Part shown: positions 1 to 10,589 of the stretch, piece by piece
Layout: every line of letters begins with the position of its first letter
Numbering within the stretch: position 1 is the stretch's first letter
Assembly (NCBI GenBank): GCA_964058805.1
Contig: CAXKVV010000506.1
Span: 1-33,103, forward strand
DNA: 33,103 nucleotides
Direction of reading: 5' to 3'
Source of the DNA: Schoenoplectus triqueter
Taxonomy: Eukaryota > Streptophyta > Magnoliopsida > Poales > Cyperaceae
Position numbers and translations under genes: made by a program
Notes under the pieces: model-generated
Database searches by the model: none
What the model saw: only the letters and a program-made list of their open reading frames with translations
Told to the model about the DNA's origin: nothing

Positions 1-4
1 AAAT

Positions 5-19
5 CCCCCCCCCCCCCCC
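5..19. repeat. poly-C homopolymer (15 C)
   Basis: There are fifteen consecutive C near the window edge. Such runs are error-prone in sequencing and assembly. Confidence 0.95.
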
Positions 20-116
20 AAACTGACATAATACAAATAAATGGCAAGTCCTTGATTTTAGTTTTATAAAAATTATATGTGCCCAACGTTATCAGTTTCC
101 ACAAGATCGGAATCCA

Positions 117-383
117 GTGACCTAAAATTCAGATTTTTTTTGGTAAATAAAATAAAAAATAGGAAAATGATATGATTTCAGTGAAATGTGCATTCATAAT
201 TAGATTTGAGCTGGGACCGAATTTAAAATTCAGTCCCATTTTTTTTTTTACAAAATTTTGATGTTTTGATTACATTTTTTTTGAATTTTTCCAAACATAT
301 GTTATATAGGATCCGATCATATTGTTATATATTTCATAATTAATTAAAAATTTGATGATTCTTCTTAATAATTTTTCATATTG

Positions 384-430
<47 letters not shown>

Positions 431-1320
431 ATAATGGTTAATTAGTGCATTTATATTTTTTTTCTTGTAGAAAAGTAATGGTTAAGTCATCCAAGTAAGG
501 ATGGAGTGAATTACCATTAATAAATTAAGCTAGAGAACTGGCTAATAAAAAATAATTTATTGATATAATTTTTAAATTTAAATATATAGTTGAAGAACGT
601 ATAAATATAAGTATATTTATCATTCAAATATAAATAAGTATTTGATAGATAATAAAATTGTACTAATAAATATCATTTTTTATTTTTTTAAAATATACAT
701 AATTACAATGATGATTTTAAAACAAATTTCGGTGAGGGGGCAGCCACTATTCCTACTTCTTCCTACTCATTTTAATCCATAGTAGTTAGTAATATTTTTA
801 AATATTTTTGTCCATTTTCTGTCTTTTTTTTTGTTTTGCTGAATTTATAAATAATATGATTTTTTTTTCATATTATTCATAAAAAATACATATTTTATTT
901 TGTTATTAAGATACTAATATTTTATTATATTACTTATTATAATAAAAATAAAAAAAAATATTTTTTAAAATATATTTTTATCATATTAAAATAATGAATT
1001 ACATGCAGAATAAAATATTAATATCTATGGCCTATACTGATTTGTAATAATTTTCATTACATAGCTGGGTCTTGTGTATTAATTTTCTGACGAATGTATA
1101 TGTGATATGGATCACGTTGAAGTGTTTGAAAAAGTTTCAAAAAAAATAATTAAAACATCAAAATTTTGTAAAAAAAAAGGGACCGATTTACAAATTCAGT
1201 TCCTGCTAACTGAAACCTAATTTGAAACTCGAATTTGAGTATGAGTGCACATTTCCACTAAAATTATATTACTTCCTTATTTTTTATTTTATTTACCAAA
1301 AAAATCTGCCTAAAATTACT
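117..1320. mobile_element. long-terminal-inverted-repeat element, ~1.2 kb, non-coding
   Basis: The sequence at about 117-300 recurs as a reverse complement at about 1126-1317 with many mismatches. Shared segments include the run ending in TTTGGTAAATAAAATAAAAAAT, the ATGTGCA block and ACAAAATTTTGATGTTTT. The roughly 800-bp interior is AT-rich, holds an (AT)21 tract and has no coding capacity. Long arms and absence of coding suggest a non-autonomous Mutator-like or foldback element. I could not define exact ends or a target duplication. Confidence 0.55.
386..427. repeat. (AT)n microsatellite
   Basis: About 21 uninterrupted AT units inside the 117-1320 inverted-repeat element. Confidence 0.95.
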
Positions 1321-2488
1321 AATTTACTATCCCTTCAAATTAAATTATAGCTACTCTTGTACACCTGGACCACTTTGGTGGCTTGCATCAGACAATCAAA
1401 GCACGCTACACGCCAAGTAAACGATCCTATTGCTCAAGCCCTAAATCACAGATGCATACAGCAACAAATTTGGGCCCATAGCACGTTCTTAGATCGATGT
1501 TCAAGGAATGTACAGTCGTCGCTTTGGATTAGCAGGAAAAGGACACGGGCCTGACAAAAGTGGAGAGGGGGCTATTTCAAAGATAGTTTCAAATTCTTTA
1601 TTATTATGTTTTTAATGTCAATGTCGCAGAAAATTTCATTGAAACAGGATAATAAAACGTCGTTTTATTTACTTGGGTTAATTTTCTATATACCCTTAAA
1701 CTCTTCTTCAATTTCTTATTTCTCCCTCAACTTTTTTATCTCTCTTATTTATCCTTCAAGTGTTATAATTTATTTCTTATTTATCCATCATATCAATACT
1801 ATTAAATTAACAGTTTTTTAATTCAATAATTCCATAATTCTTCTTTAAAAAGACAAAAATACCCTCCTGTAACCATGCTCACTCTCTTATATATTTTTTC
1901 ATTCCTAATCTCTGACCCATGGACCTTCTGACCTGCTGCAAACAATTAGAAATCGGAGTTGATAAGAGAAAAAAAATACGAAATTGTTTTTCATATTAAA
2001 AATCTGAAGTTATTTCTCTTTTCGATATTTTAAAGAATACCAAACTTACTGAGAGGAGAGGAAAGCTGGGGTATTGAAAGTGAAACTTGGTTTGCGTGCG
2101 CGCGCACACAGATGAGTGCGAATGATTTGATAAAATAAACATTACCTTTGAGTGCGGTTCCTGCAGAACAAGCTCCTCTTGTACCAAGTTAATTTGTACT
2201 ATTTATGTATGAGTTGTATTATTTTTTTTTGCAGATCATGTATATTGCTTTTGTGTGGGTCTCTTCATTGATTGTTTATTTCATAGTTCAAGATAAATAA
2301 ATACTATGAATTATGAAAGAGCATGCATGAGACTCTATAAGTAATAAAAGATGAGAAGTATCTTTTCCAATGCAAAGAGATGTTGTCAGGAAGAGTCAAA
2401 GAGATGAAGCAAAAGACAAAATAGAAGGAGATGAGCTCAGCTAGCTGCTTAAGTTCATAGCATTCTTGGCTTGACCTATCATAATTAG
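1321..2488. other. non-coding stretch, no gene recognised
   Basis: A less AT-rich part (1355-1575) gives short open frames without recognisable homology. 1665-1860 is strongly pyrimidine-biased, with phrases such as CCCTTAAACT and AATACCCTCCTG that resemble one arm of a MITE, but I found no partner arm. A Z-DNA-prone run lies at 2093-2110. Confidence 0.5.
2093..2110. repeat. alternating purine-pyrimidine run (Z-DNA-prone)
   Basis: Eighteen bases alternate strictly between pyrimidine and purine (TGCGTG, then CGCGCG, then CACACA). GC-rich runs like this are the classical Z-DNA-forming type. It is unusual in this AT-rich context. Confidence 0.8.
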
Positions 2489-3655
2489 TAGAGGTAGCAG
2501 AATCCGAACCGATCCGAAAAATTCATCTGACCCGTTATAGTCCAATACGATTCAAAATCTGAAATAAACCGACACTGAATGACCTGATAACCGATCCAAC
2601 CCGATCTAATACAACTCAAAATCCGAAATGACCCAACACTATGATCCAATACCTAACCCGATCTGAATGTCCTGAAACCCGAAATGATCTGATACCCGAC
2701 CCGATCTGATACAACCTGAAACCTGAAATGATCCAACACTAGATGATTTGATATCTGACCCGATTTGATACGATCCGATAGTAAAATTCTTGTAATTGTG
2801 GTTAGAACTTGGATGAATTATGAAAACATTATCTCCAGGCTCCAGCTCACGTTCTTGAAAACTTAGACGTGACCTCCGCAGGTCCCGTGTAAATATCAAA
2901 TAAGTTGAATAATTTAATTATTATTGTGAATAATAACTTATTTAATTTAAATAATAAAGTTAATATTAATTATAATATTAACTATGATATCTATTAAATT
3001 TTTTTCAATCAACAATTCAACATACTTTTCAAATGAAACTTGTATTGTATGGATGACGAATAATTGAGGATTGAGAAGACAAATTATAAATACAAAAGAG
3101 TTTAATTCAATTGAAATTAAGGTGAAACATGCATGACTCAAATATACATCACTTAGATATTTAATTTGATATGATTCATCCGATATGACTAGATCAGGCA
3201 CATAGATGATGAAATCTGATCTGATCCGATCCGATCTAGTCTGATATGATTTAAAACCGAAATGATCCGACATTAGATGATCTGATAACCAATCTGACCT
3301 GACCTTATATGACTCGAAACTCGAAATGACTCGACACTAGATAACCCGATAACCGACCCAACCCGACCTGATACGATTCGAAACCCAAAATGACCTGACA
3401 CTAGATGACCTGATAACCGACCCAACCTGACCTAATATGACTCAAAATCTGAAATGACCCGACACTAGATAACCCGATAATCGACCCGACTCGACCTAAT
3501 ATGACCTAAAACCTGAAACAACCAGACACTAGAAGACCCGATATCCAACCCGACCCAACCCGACCAGACCCGTGACCCAACAATCTTATTAAATTAAATT
3601 GATCCAACCCAAACCCGAACCCGAACCCGCCCGACCCGTCCGATTGCCACCTCTA
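2489..3655. mobile_element. hAT-like non-autonomous element with TAGAGGTRGCA ends and a 64-bp tandem-repeat interior
   Basis: The left end reads TAGAGGTAGCA and the right end is the complement of TAGAGGTGGCA. The interior is rich in GACCCGA/GATCCGA words in two blocks (about 2500-2795 and 3185-3645), separated by about 300 bp of AT-rich DNA. The flanking 8-mers (ATAATTAG and ATCATATT) do not match, so no target duplication supports the ends. The hAT assignment rests on similarity of ends and word density to the better-supported elements at 23804, 15438 and 29523. Confidence 0.5.
3205..3560. repeat. 64-bp degenerate tandem repeat (about 5 units)
   Basis: The motif GACA[C/T]TAGA starts at 3269, 3333, 3397, 3461 and 3525, exactly 64 bp apart each time. 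The unit runs through GATAACCGACCC, then GACCTGATATGACTCGAAA, then GAAATGACC. Further copies with the same 64-bp step lie at 2571 and 2635 in the left block of the enclosing element. Confidence 0.9.
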
Positions 3656-5067
3656 ATCATATTGATCATTCTTTGACTTGATCTGACATGACATTACATG
3701 AAAAAAATAATTCTTTCAAACCTCCCATCTACAGCTGGGGCATCTTCTTTCACCACCGGCATATCTGCTGTATCTGCAAAACTATCTTACCATCTCTCCA
3801 TTTCCTGAGTAATGGTCATCTTCATTTATCGGCTAATATAAGTAAAGGATACAAAGTAGTTCTTATAAGAATGTTTGAACATAAGAGTTTGTTCATGGTT
3901 GAAAAGTAGAACAGCAAAGTTAAGAGAATGGAAGAAGAGGGTTTAGCTGTATTTCTCTTTTAATTTAGAATAAATAATATTTTCTAATAGAATTATTATA
4001 GGACATTTATTTGAAGGGCATAGAAGAAATGATTATAAAAATCAATGGTAAATAAGAAATTTGACTGAAAGGAGAGAAAACAATTTGAGAGGTTTTGAAG
4101 AAATTAAGCCTAATTTTATTGTTTCGATTATTACATCATCCGATTTTTCAAATTAATCTTAACTAAATCCCTGTGACAGTTCGCTCAAAGTTTTAATCCG
4201 CATTGCAGATTACAGAGATATAGTTGAAAATAATAATATACGTTTAATAAGACACTTTCGTATTTTTATTTTAATTTGATGAGACATAATGTAACTGAAC
4301 ATAGAAATATACGTTAATAAATTAAAATTTTATATTAGTATATTATTGTATAAGGTTCTTTGACCCAGTTACAGTTTCAATCGTTTAAGTTTGATTGAAA
4401 TGTTGTGTCAACAAAATATCACACAATCACTTCCGTCTAATCAAATGTCTCTGCCAGCATGATTTGCACAAATTTTGTTGAGATTGGCCAAAAAACCCAT
4501 CATTCCTCCCACTTCCATAAGCATCAAACAGTCGGAAAACAACACAGCATGAAAATAAAACACTTCTAAAAGATCAATTTCAGTACTTTCGTGTTCAAAT
4601 TAACTTCTTGGGAAAGAAGATTAGACTAGAAATGGAAGCCAGAGAGCCAGTATAGTATATATGTTCTTTTTGTTGAGATGAATCATTTTTTTTCCTTTTG
4701 GATAAATAGGACGACGCGTGGTATACCATAATATTGTATAATCAGTAGGAGGAACTAACAGTTTGGAATTGTACAGGAGAATAACAATAATGTTCTGCAA
4801 AACTCTTTTCTGTCAAGCCTACTGCTGGCTGTCAAGTGAATATATATATATACGTCCAAAGGCTGTAAAAGGATATAATTGAAATATATATACACCAAAT
4901 TGCTGTATGAAAAAGGCGGGCTTATTCACACAAGTAAAAAAGTTAAGTCGTTAGCATCTATAGTTAGATGTGTCTGCTGCATCTGTACTGTTTTCAAGCT
5001 ATATCCAAGTATCAACTTATGGGTTTGGCCTTAGGACAATAGCAAAATTAAAGATCAGCTCAGCTCT
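3656..5067. other. downstream flank of the Sec14-like gene, no other gene recognised
   Basis: AT-rich with scattered short frames lacking recognisable domains. The part nearest 5067 presumably contains the 3' UTR of the minus-strand gene. No clear AATAAA on the minus strand stands out apart from one overlapping the last codons. Confidence 0.5.
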
Positions 5068-8000
5068 TCATCTTTTATTTGGATAGGTCCGGCAACTGCC
5101 CAACCAACATGAGTTCTGCACAACAGAACAAAGAAGGTAATTAGAATTTCATCTATATATTGCAATTCTAGAATTTCTATATTTAAGAACATCGGTGCCA
5201 TTTTCTGTGTTATCAAAATAATAGAAATTTAAATTACTCATCACTATAATAATTGAAGAACAGTTTTTTTATTCAACATACCTGTAAACTGGACTCCCTC
5301 AAATTCTCAAATGTTTCTGCCAACTCATCTTGCTTTATTGAGGTTGCATTTAAAGTCTGCACAAAAAGAGTCCATATTATCAAACGAGGGCAATGCATAT
5401 AGAACGCACTTAGAACATCAATTTAGTGTACTTACATAACGTGTCCTTTGCAGATCATGCTCAAGGGTCTTGATCCGATCTAAAGATTCTGAAATCATGA
5501 TATCCTTCTCAGGAGGGATTCTTTTCGGCTTTTTATCCAGGTCGGCTATCAATTCTTCCAGTCTCTGCAACCTCTCTAAGCATGGATGGAAAGAGGTGTC
5601 TCCATCAACATCTCGACTAATATAATTTCCATCCCCGGCAGTTGCTGCCGTGGTGGGTTCTTCAGGTGCCTTATCATTCAGAGATTTAAGCTCTGCCTTG
5701 TGCAAGATGGTACATCCATCCCGAAATAAATAAAGAATAAGAGCTAATAGTTTAAATGTGATGCTTGCCATGCATTGTAAGAGTTGCTTGAGGTACTTGA
5801 GTGATATCATTGAAGAAGCATCTGCTATGATGAGAGCAAGAAGAGGAAAGCAAATAAGAAAATCAGATAAAAGATGTAAAAAAGCATGCACATTTGGTAG
5901 CTAAATGTTATTAGCAAAAAGACCCAAAGAAACTAATGGCTACAAGTGATGTATAAAGAAGTGATTTGTTGCCCATACATATACTTGCCAAACTTGCTAA
6001 TGTCTCAAATAAAAGCTTAAAAGTAGCTCAAACAGAAAATATAGAATTTATACATATCGCGTTGGACACAGATAGCCTATCTATCAAGTTCTGTGCAATT
6101 TCAGTATAGACCCATAATGCACTAGCTGAAGAACAATAGCATTCTGCAGATCACTGAAAAGTTCACAAATATTTATGAACAGTGAATATGAACTAATACA
6201 CAAAAAGTTATCTCATATGCCTGATACAGGCACATCTATTGTGTTTCATTATCAATTGATACTAGCCCTCACGATATGACACCAAAATACCGAATTAAGT
6301 TCTACCTCTAGCATTTGCGCCATCATATCGATGAATCAATCTGTCTGAAGCCATTTGTCCACCTACCTGTTGCTCAGAAAGAAAAGTAATAACACTAAGA
6401 TACTAAATTCAAAATTTGAAGGGAAAAAAATATAAGAACATGATTCTTAATTCAATAAAATACCAAGTAAACTAAATGAATGGCTCCTAAAGTCCCATCC
6501 AACTTATGCACTTGTCCCCCCAAGCTCCATGGTTCTTAATTCAGCCTTAGCACCTTTTGATTGGTACTTTTTAGTCATTGTCAACAATACATGGAATTAG
6601 TCACCTTTATGGATTATAACATGAAAATGACTTCATTTATCATCCATCTGACGGTAGAAAGATAGTGTGTTTTAAAAACAATGATACACGCTGCACTTTT
6701 TATGAACCAAATTACATAATTTGGATCTTTACATAAGGAATGGTAAATTTCATCTGACAGTATACTTGATATTTGAAGAATAGTATGAGCAGACCTCATC
6801 TCCATTGATCGGAGCAGACTGGGCTTCTGAATTTGATCTATTTATCTCTAAATTTATTGAACCCAGATCCAAATGTTCTCCAGTAATTGCATCCTGTAAT
6901 TAACAAATGAGAACCTATTAAATCTAATGGACAAGTACATATGATTAATAGCACCATTTAACACTAGAACCTGGAAATTTTCATGTTCTTCATCAGATAA
7001 TTCAGCTGTCTCCACCAGGCCTTTCTGGGGCAGAGGTGATCCCTAAAAAGTTTAGCCAATTGAAAGTTCATGATGGAGTATTATATCTTATAAAAATTGA
7101 ACTATTAATTATGCACCGGAAGTAACATTTCTTTTTAGAAAAGGTATTTCCTGCTTTCTTAGAGAATTGAGATGGGTAATTCCCATGTCTCATTTATCAG
7201 GGGAAAAAACTACAATGATGAGGCTTTGGATTGTAGGAAAACAGATCAGTTACCCATCCAATTCCCTAAAGAAAGCCACTGTTAGATGGCTGTAGTTGTA
7301 CAATGAAGGAAGCAGAGTCCCATACGAATATATATACGCAGGAAATACAAACAAAAATAAACATATATCTTTGCCTAAATGTTGATATCTATACATTAGT
7401 TTGTTCAAATTCTTTCCAAGGCCCCTTGTATGACCTAAGGCATCCTCCCTCGCTAGAGCAAGAACAAGCTCCGCCAAAAAAAACAGGCAGCTCACTGAAA
7501 TGTAATTGAAATATTGAAATTAGCTAAATTCACAAATATAATAACAAAAGACACAAACCAATTTAAATATTTTATCAAATACAGTACATAAACAGACCTC
7601 TTATTTATATAATCAAGCAGTGTGCTTTGGTACGAATCTCCTAGAACCTGTGAGGGGAAAAAAATTCTTCATTCTAGTAAATATAATTTTGTGACTACAA
7701 AATAGACCAAATAATAAGCCCAAGAAGAATAAAAAACAACTCTTATTACCTGTATCTTTTCCGAAGTTCTTGGGTCAATGAATCCTTTTAAAGCGTTCCA
7801 CAATAGTCTGAAGCTGCTGCTAGCATTGATAATGAACAACTTATGCAAAATCTGAAAAATTAAGTCTAGCTTTCAGAAAAAGTATGCAACCCAACATGAC
7901 AGAAGGAAAGAAATGACAGTGATGTTTTTCACCTCAGGGTAGTTGTCACTGTCGATTTTATTAATGCATAGAACGACATCAGTCACCAATTTACGCACTT

Positions 8001-10269
8001 TCATCCAATTCTTCAAGAAATGAAAAAAAAAAGTGATAAACCAATGAGTGCACATTACTGGTAAAGAATTCATCGCAATATAATGTTTTGATTTGTACTA
8101 TGATTAACAGAACTAATGATATTGAGGATCTCCTTAGGCCCAGGCCCAGGCCCGAGTGAGTAGAAATTAAACAAATCCTAAAATATCAAAATACATGTAT
8201 GATACAGGTACAGCACCAAAACTGATCAATATTAATACCTGTTACTTCTGATACTTTATACTCATTCTAAACATAACTGTTTTGTGTTACATTTCCCAGA
8301 CCCAATAAGCCCAAACTAGCCATGCTGAAAATGTAGTAACTAGTAAGGAGGTCATCTCCTATTTGATGCTGTATAAGGTATAATTTTATTTGTGACAATG
8401 TGATAGTGTGAGACGAGTGGTTGCTTTGCTCCATTAAAGAGTACGGTGAGGGACACACTCGTTTAGAGAGGTGTCTTGGATCTAGTTGAGATCAAATTTG
8501 GATCGCTTGATAGATCGAAAAGATATTTACAGATATAAATCTTGGAACCCTCCCTAGTAATTTCTTCCTGCTAAGTGAATTGTCTAGTTGTTGCCTTCTG
8601 GTGGAGCAGTCACTGCCATGAATGGTGCTTATTTGCAACTCCAGGCTGCACTCATTTTTCACATTCTTAGTATTCTAATTACTTCCTAAACCAGTTTCCC
8701 AATTTGTGATTGCTTATCGACTAATGTAAGATTCTAAAGGTTCAACGAACGAGTGAATACTTTTGCTTATCTAAAGCAGCCTTGGTTTGCACTAATGTAT
8801 TTAATGAATAATTTCTCAGAGAGGCAACAAGGTATTGACAGCTTTCTGCATAATACCTCGAAAGAGAAATTCAAACATTTAGTGCACTGGTGACATCCCA
8901 AAAGTGTTAATTTTACACACAAACTTAACCAACTCGAAGGCAATTTTAATTTCTGAGCCTAAATCACAACCTATCAGATCTCAACAAAAGCTGGACCAAA
9001 AAGGGAATGGAAGATAAAAGAAGAAAACTTACCACACCATTGACATCTAATATTGTAACAACTGTATCAATGTGATTTCCTGCTTTTGCAGAACAAGCGG
9101 GGAATTTTTCAGTGAACAGTCTCTCCAATTGTTGGACATGGTACTTCAAAAAGCGGTCTACTGTAGTTACACTCATGAGTTTGTTGAAGTCGATTTTACC
9201 AAGCATCTCAACATAAACAGGCCTCCCTTCTTTGTCTACACCATGATAGCCATGAGGGTAGTACTGTAACACCTCTTCCCATTCAGTGAAAACAAAATCC
9301 TGAATAATGAAGTTCAATTTTTAAGAGGATTTTGCAGCTGCAGTTTTAAAGGCTTTAGGCAATAAGTTCAAGAAAGAAACAAATGATTGTTCACTTGATT
9401 ACCTTCAAGATAGAATCTGCACCAAAATCTGACCTCCATTTAAGCATATCTGACCACATACTGATGGTTTTCTCAACATTAAACCCTCTCGCCTTCAAAA
9501 ATCTTTTTTTTTAAAAAAAAAAAAGAAGAAGCAAGCATAAGATACTCTGAGAGAACAATCGTGCTTAGATCTTTTGTTAACACCTATTAGTAGTTATTTG
9601 AACAAAGGAACAAGATTCAAAGTTCCCACTATCTTTCTTTATAAGAAAAGGATTCTAATAACCACCTGAGCCACTACACCTAAATCAGTGAACCATTAGC
9701 TTCATTAAAACTTTGAAACAAGAGACAGCTATGTAATGCCATACTATTTAGGAGATTATTATGATCACAACTACAAATAATTTTCAAAGGTGTGATTCCT
9801 AGATGATTTTCATATTTTATACAACATAAGAAACGCACAGCTATTTGAACTTGCATGTAATGCACTTGCCTTGATTTGATATCTAAGAACTCAGAAATAA
9901 AAACTTTTAGTCTTCTTGCTAAGCACACTGTGATTGGTAAGTACTCTATAATCTTCAACTTTTCGCTTCTTTGTACAGCTTAAATGATGAAACCTCTATA
10001 ATTTGATTGAAAATGTATTGCAATCCCTTTCGACCTCTTAACCTTTTAAGCCAATCTTACCTAATCAGCCATCCCTACCAGATGATCAACCCTGATCTGA
10101 CCAGCTTGAAAATAGACTCTGATAATCAAAAGTAAATTAAGTTAAAAACAACACACCTTCTCATTTTATGAAAATCGTCATGGCGAGCAGGCAGCAAATC
10201 CCTTGCAATCAGAGCCTCTCTAAATTCAGCCACGGCTGTCTCATCGATTGAATTCTTAATCGTCTCCAT
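5068..10269 (-). CDS. Sec14-like phosphatidylinositol/phosphatidylcholine transfer protein (SFH family), 13 exons, 517 aa
   Basis: Exons in transcript order: 10157-10269, 9403-9502, 9033-9299, 7933-8010, 7750-7851, 7598-7647, 7395-7494, 6971-7042, 6795-6893, 6306-6366, 5436-5824, 5282-5356, 5068-5115. They sum to 1554 nt (517 codons plus TGA), all introns are GT..AG and all phases agree. The family exchanges phosphoinositides and phosphatidylcholine at membranes. Residues about 10-70 form the CRAL-TRIO N-terminal helices ([33 protein letters not shown]). Residues 72-250 are the lipid-binding fold ([50 protein letters not shown]), followed by the plant-SFH block [12 protein letters not shown] and [11 protein letters not shown]. 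Residues 366-381 are hydrophobic, and 429-477 are coiled-coil-like with PPEK at 451-454. The C-terminus is short (NSCW at 503-506), with no lysine-rich nodulin tail. An in-frame TGA at 10282-10284 fixes the start unless a leader exon exists. Odd points: exon 4 lacks the usual GLK, and the usual INAGPGF reads INASSSF. The exon 7 donor (AAT|GTATAG) and exons 8-10 are the least certain parts. Confidence 0.9.
8011..9032 (-). other. intron 3 of the Sec14-like gene (1022 bp)
   Basis: This is the longest intron. Its donor is strong (GTG|GTAAGT). Its acceptor is TTGAAG|AATTGG after a T-rich run, and it is the only AG that keeps frame near the conserved KNW motif. It contains a short GGCCCA triplicate near 8135-8152 and nothing else recognisable. 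Confidence 0.75.
9503..10156 (-). other. intron 1 of the Sec14-like gene (654 bp)
   Basis: The donor is AG|GTGTGT. On the sense strand the acceptor lies after a T-rich tract followed by nine A's and G, so the polypyrimidine tract is displaced about ten bases from the AG. I saw no other feature inside. Confidence 0.75.
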
Positions 10270-10306
10270 CCACTCCTCTTTTCAAACCCGTTCGTTCACT
10301 TTCTCT

Positions 10307-10335
10307 TATCGCACCAATAGAGAATTAGTGCGATA
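10307..10335 (-). promoter_or_regulatory. 8-bp stem hairpin in the 5' leader
   Basis: TATCGCAC at 10307-10314 is the exact reverse complement of GTGCGATA at 10328-10335, with a 13-nt loop. In the minus-strand transcript it would form a short hairpin about 40-65 nt upstream of the start codon of the Sec14-like gene. The stop codon of the possible upstream ORF falls in its loop. No function is known. Confidence 0.3.
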
Positions 10336-10522
10336 GAGGATGGAACGAACAAATTCGAGAAGCGAATGGGGACAGGTGGCAGGAAAAGTAAAAGGAGGTT
10401 GAATCGGATTGGATTCTTGAAAACTGCACTAACCTAGCGCCTTTGAAATTTGGGGTTGGAAATTGAAATCGTCGACAGGGGAGACGAAAAGTGAAAGCGC
10501 GCACGTAGCGATCGGACGACAA
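10325..10522 (-). other. possible 65-codon upstream ORF in the 5' leader of the Sec14-like gene
   Basis: This ATG-started frame ends with TAA at 10325-10327, 55 nt before the main ATG at 10269. It is serine-, arginine- and phenylalanine-rich and I recognise no domain in it. If transcription starts near 10550, it would be an upstream ORF able to reduce translation of the lipid-transfer protein. It may equally be chance, or be removed by a leader intron. Confidence 0.25.
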
Positions 10523-10577
10523 AATTGAACCGCTTGAAATTTGGAAGTGCGCTGAGGGGATCGCGCTCGGTTTCGGT

Positions 10578-10586
10578 CTATAATAT
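10578..10586 (-). promoter_or_regulatory. TATA-like box candidate for the Sec14-like gene
   Basis: The minus strand reads TATTATA here, about 310 nt upstream of the start codon, in a locally GC-richer stretch (10490-10700) that contrasts with the AT-rich spacer beyond. Position and sequence suit a plant core promoter, but in AT-rich DNA such a match is weak evidence. Confidence 0.25.
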
Positions 10587-10589
10587 TCC

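Noticed and set aside
1355..1554. 65-codon frame in a less AT-rich stretch
   Set aside because: No recognisable domain, no splice-consistent continuation and no flanking gene signals.
2481..3663. 8-bp target duplication around the TAGAGGT-bounded element
   Set aside because: ATAATTAG and ATCATATT do not match convincingly under any shift of the ends that I tried.
9680..9958. 92-codon minus-strand frame
   Set aside because: It lies wholly within intron 1 of the Sec14-like gene and has no domain.
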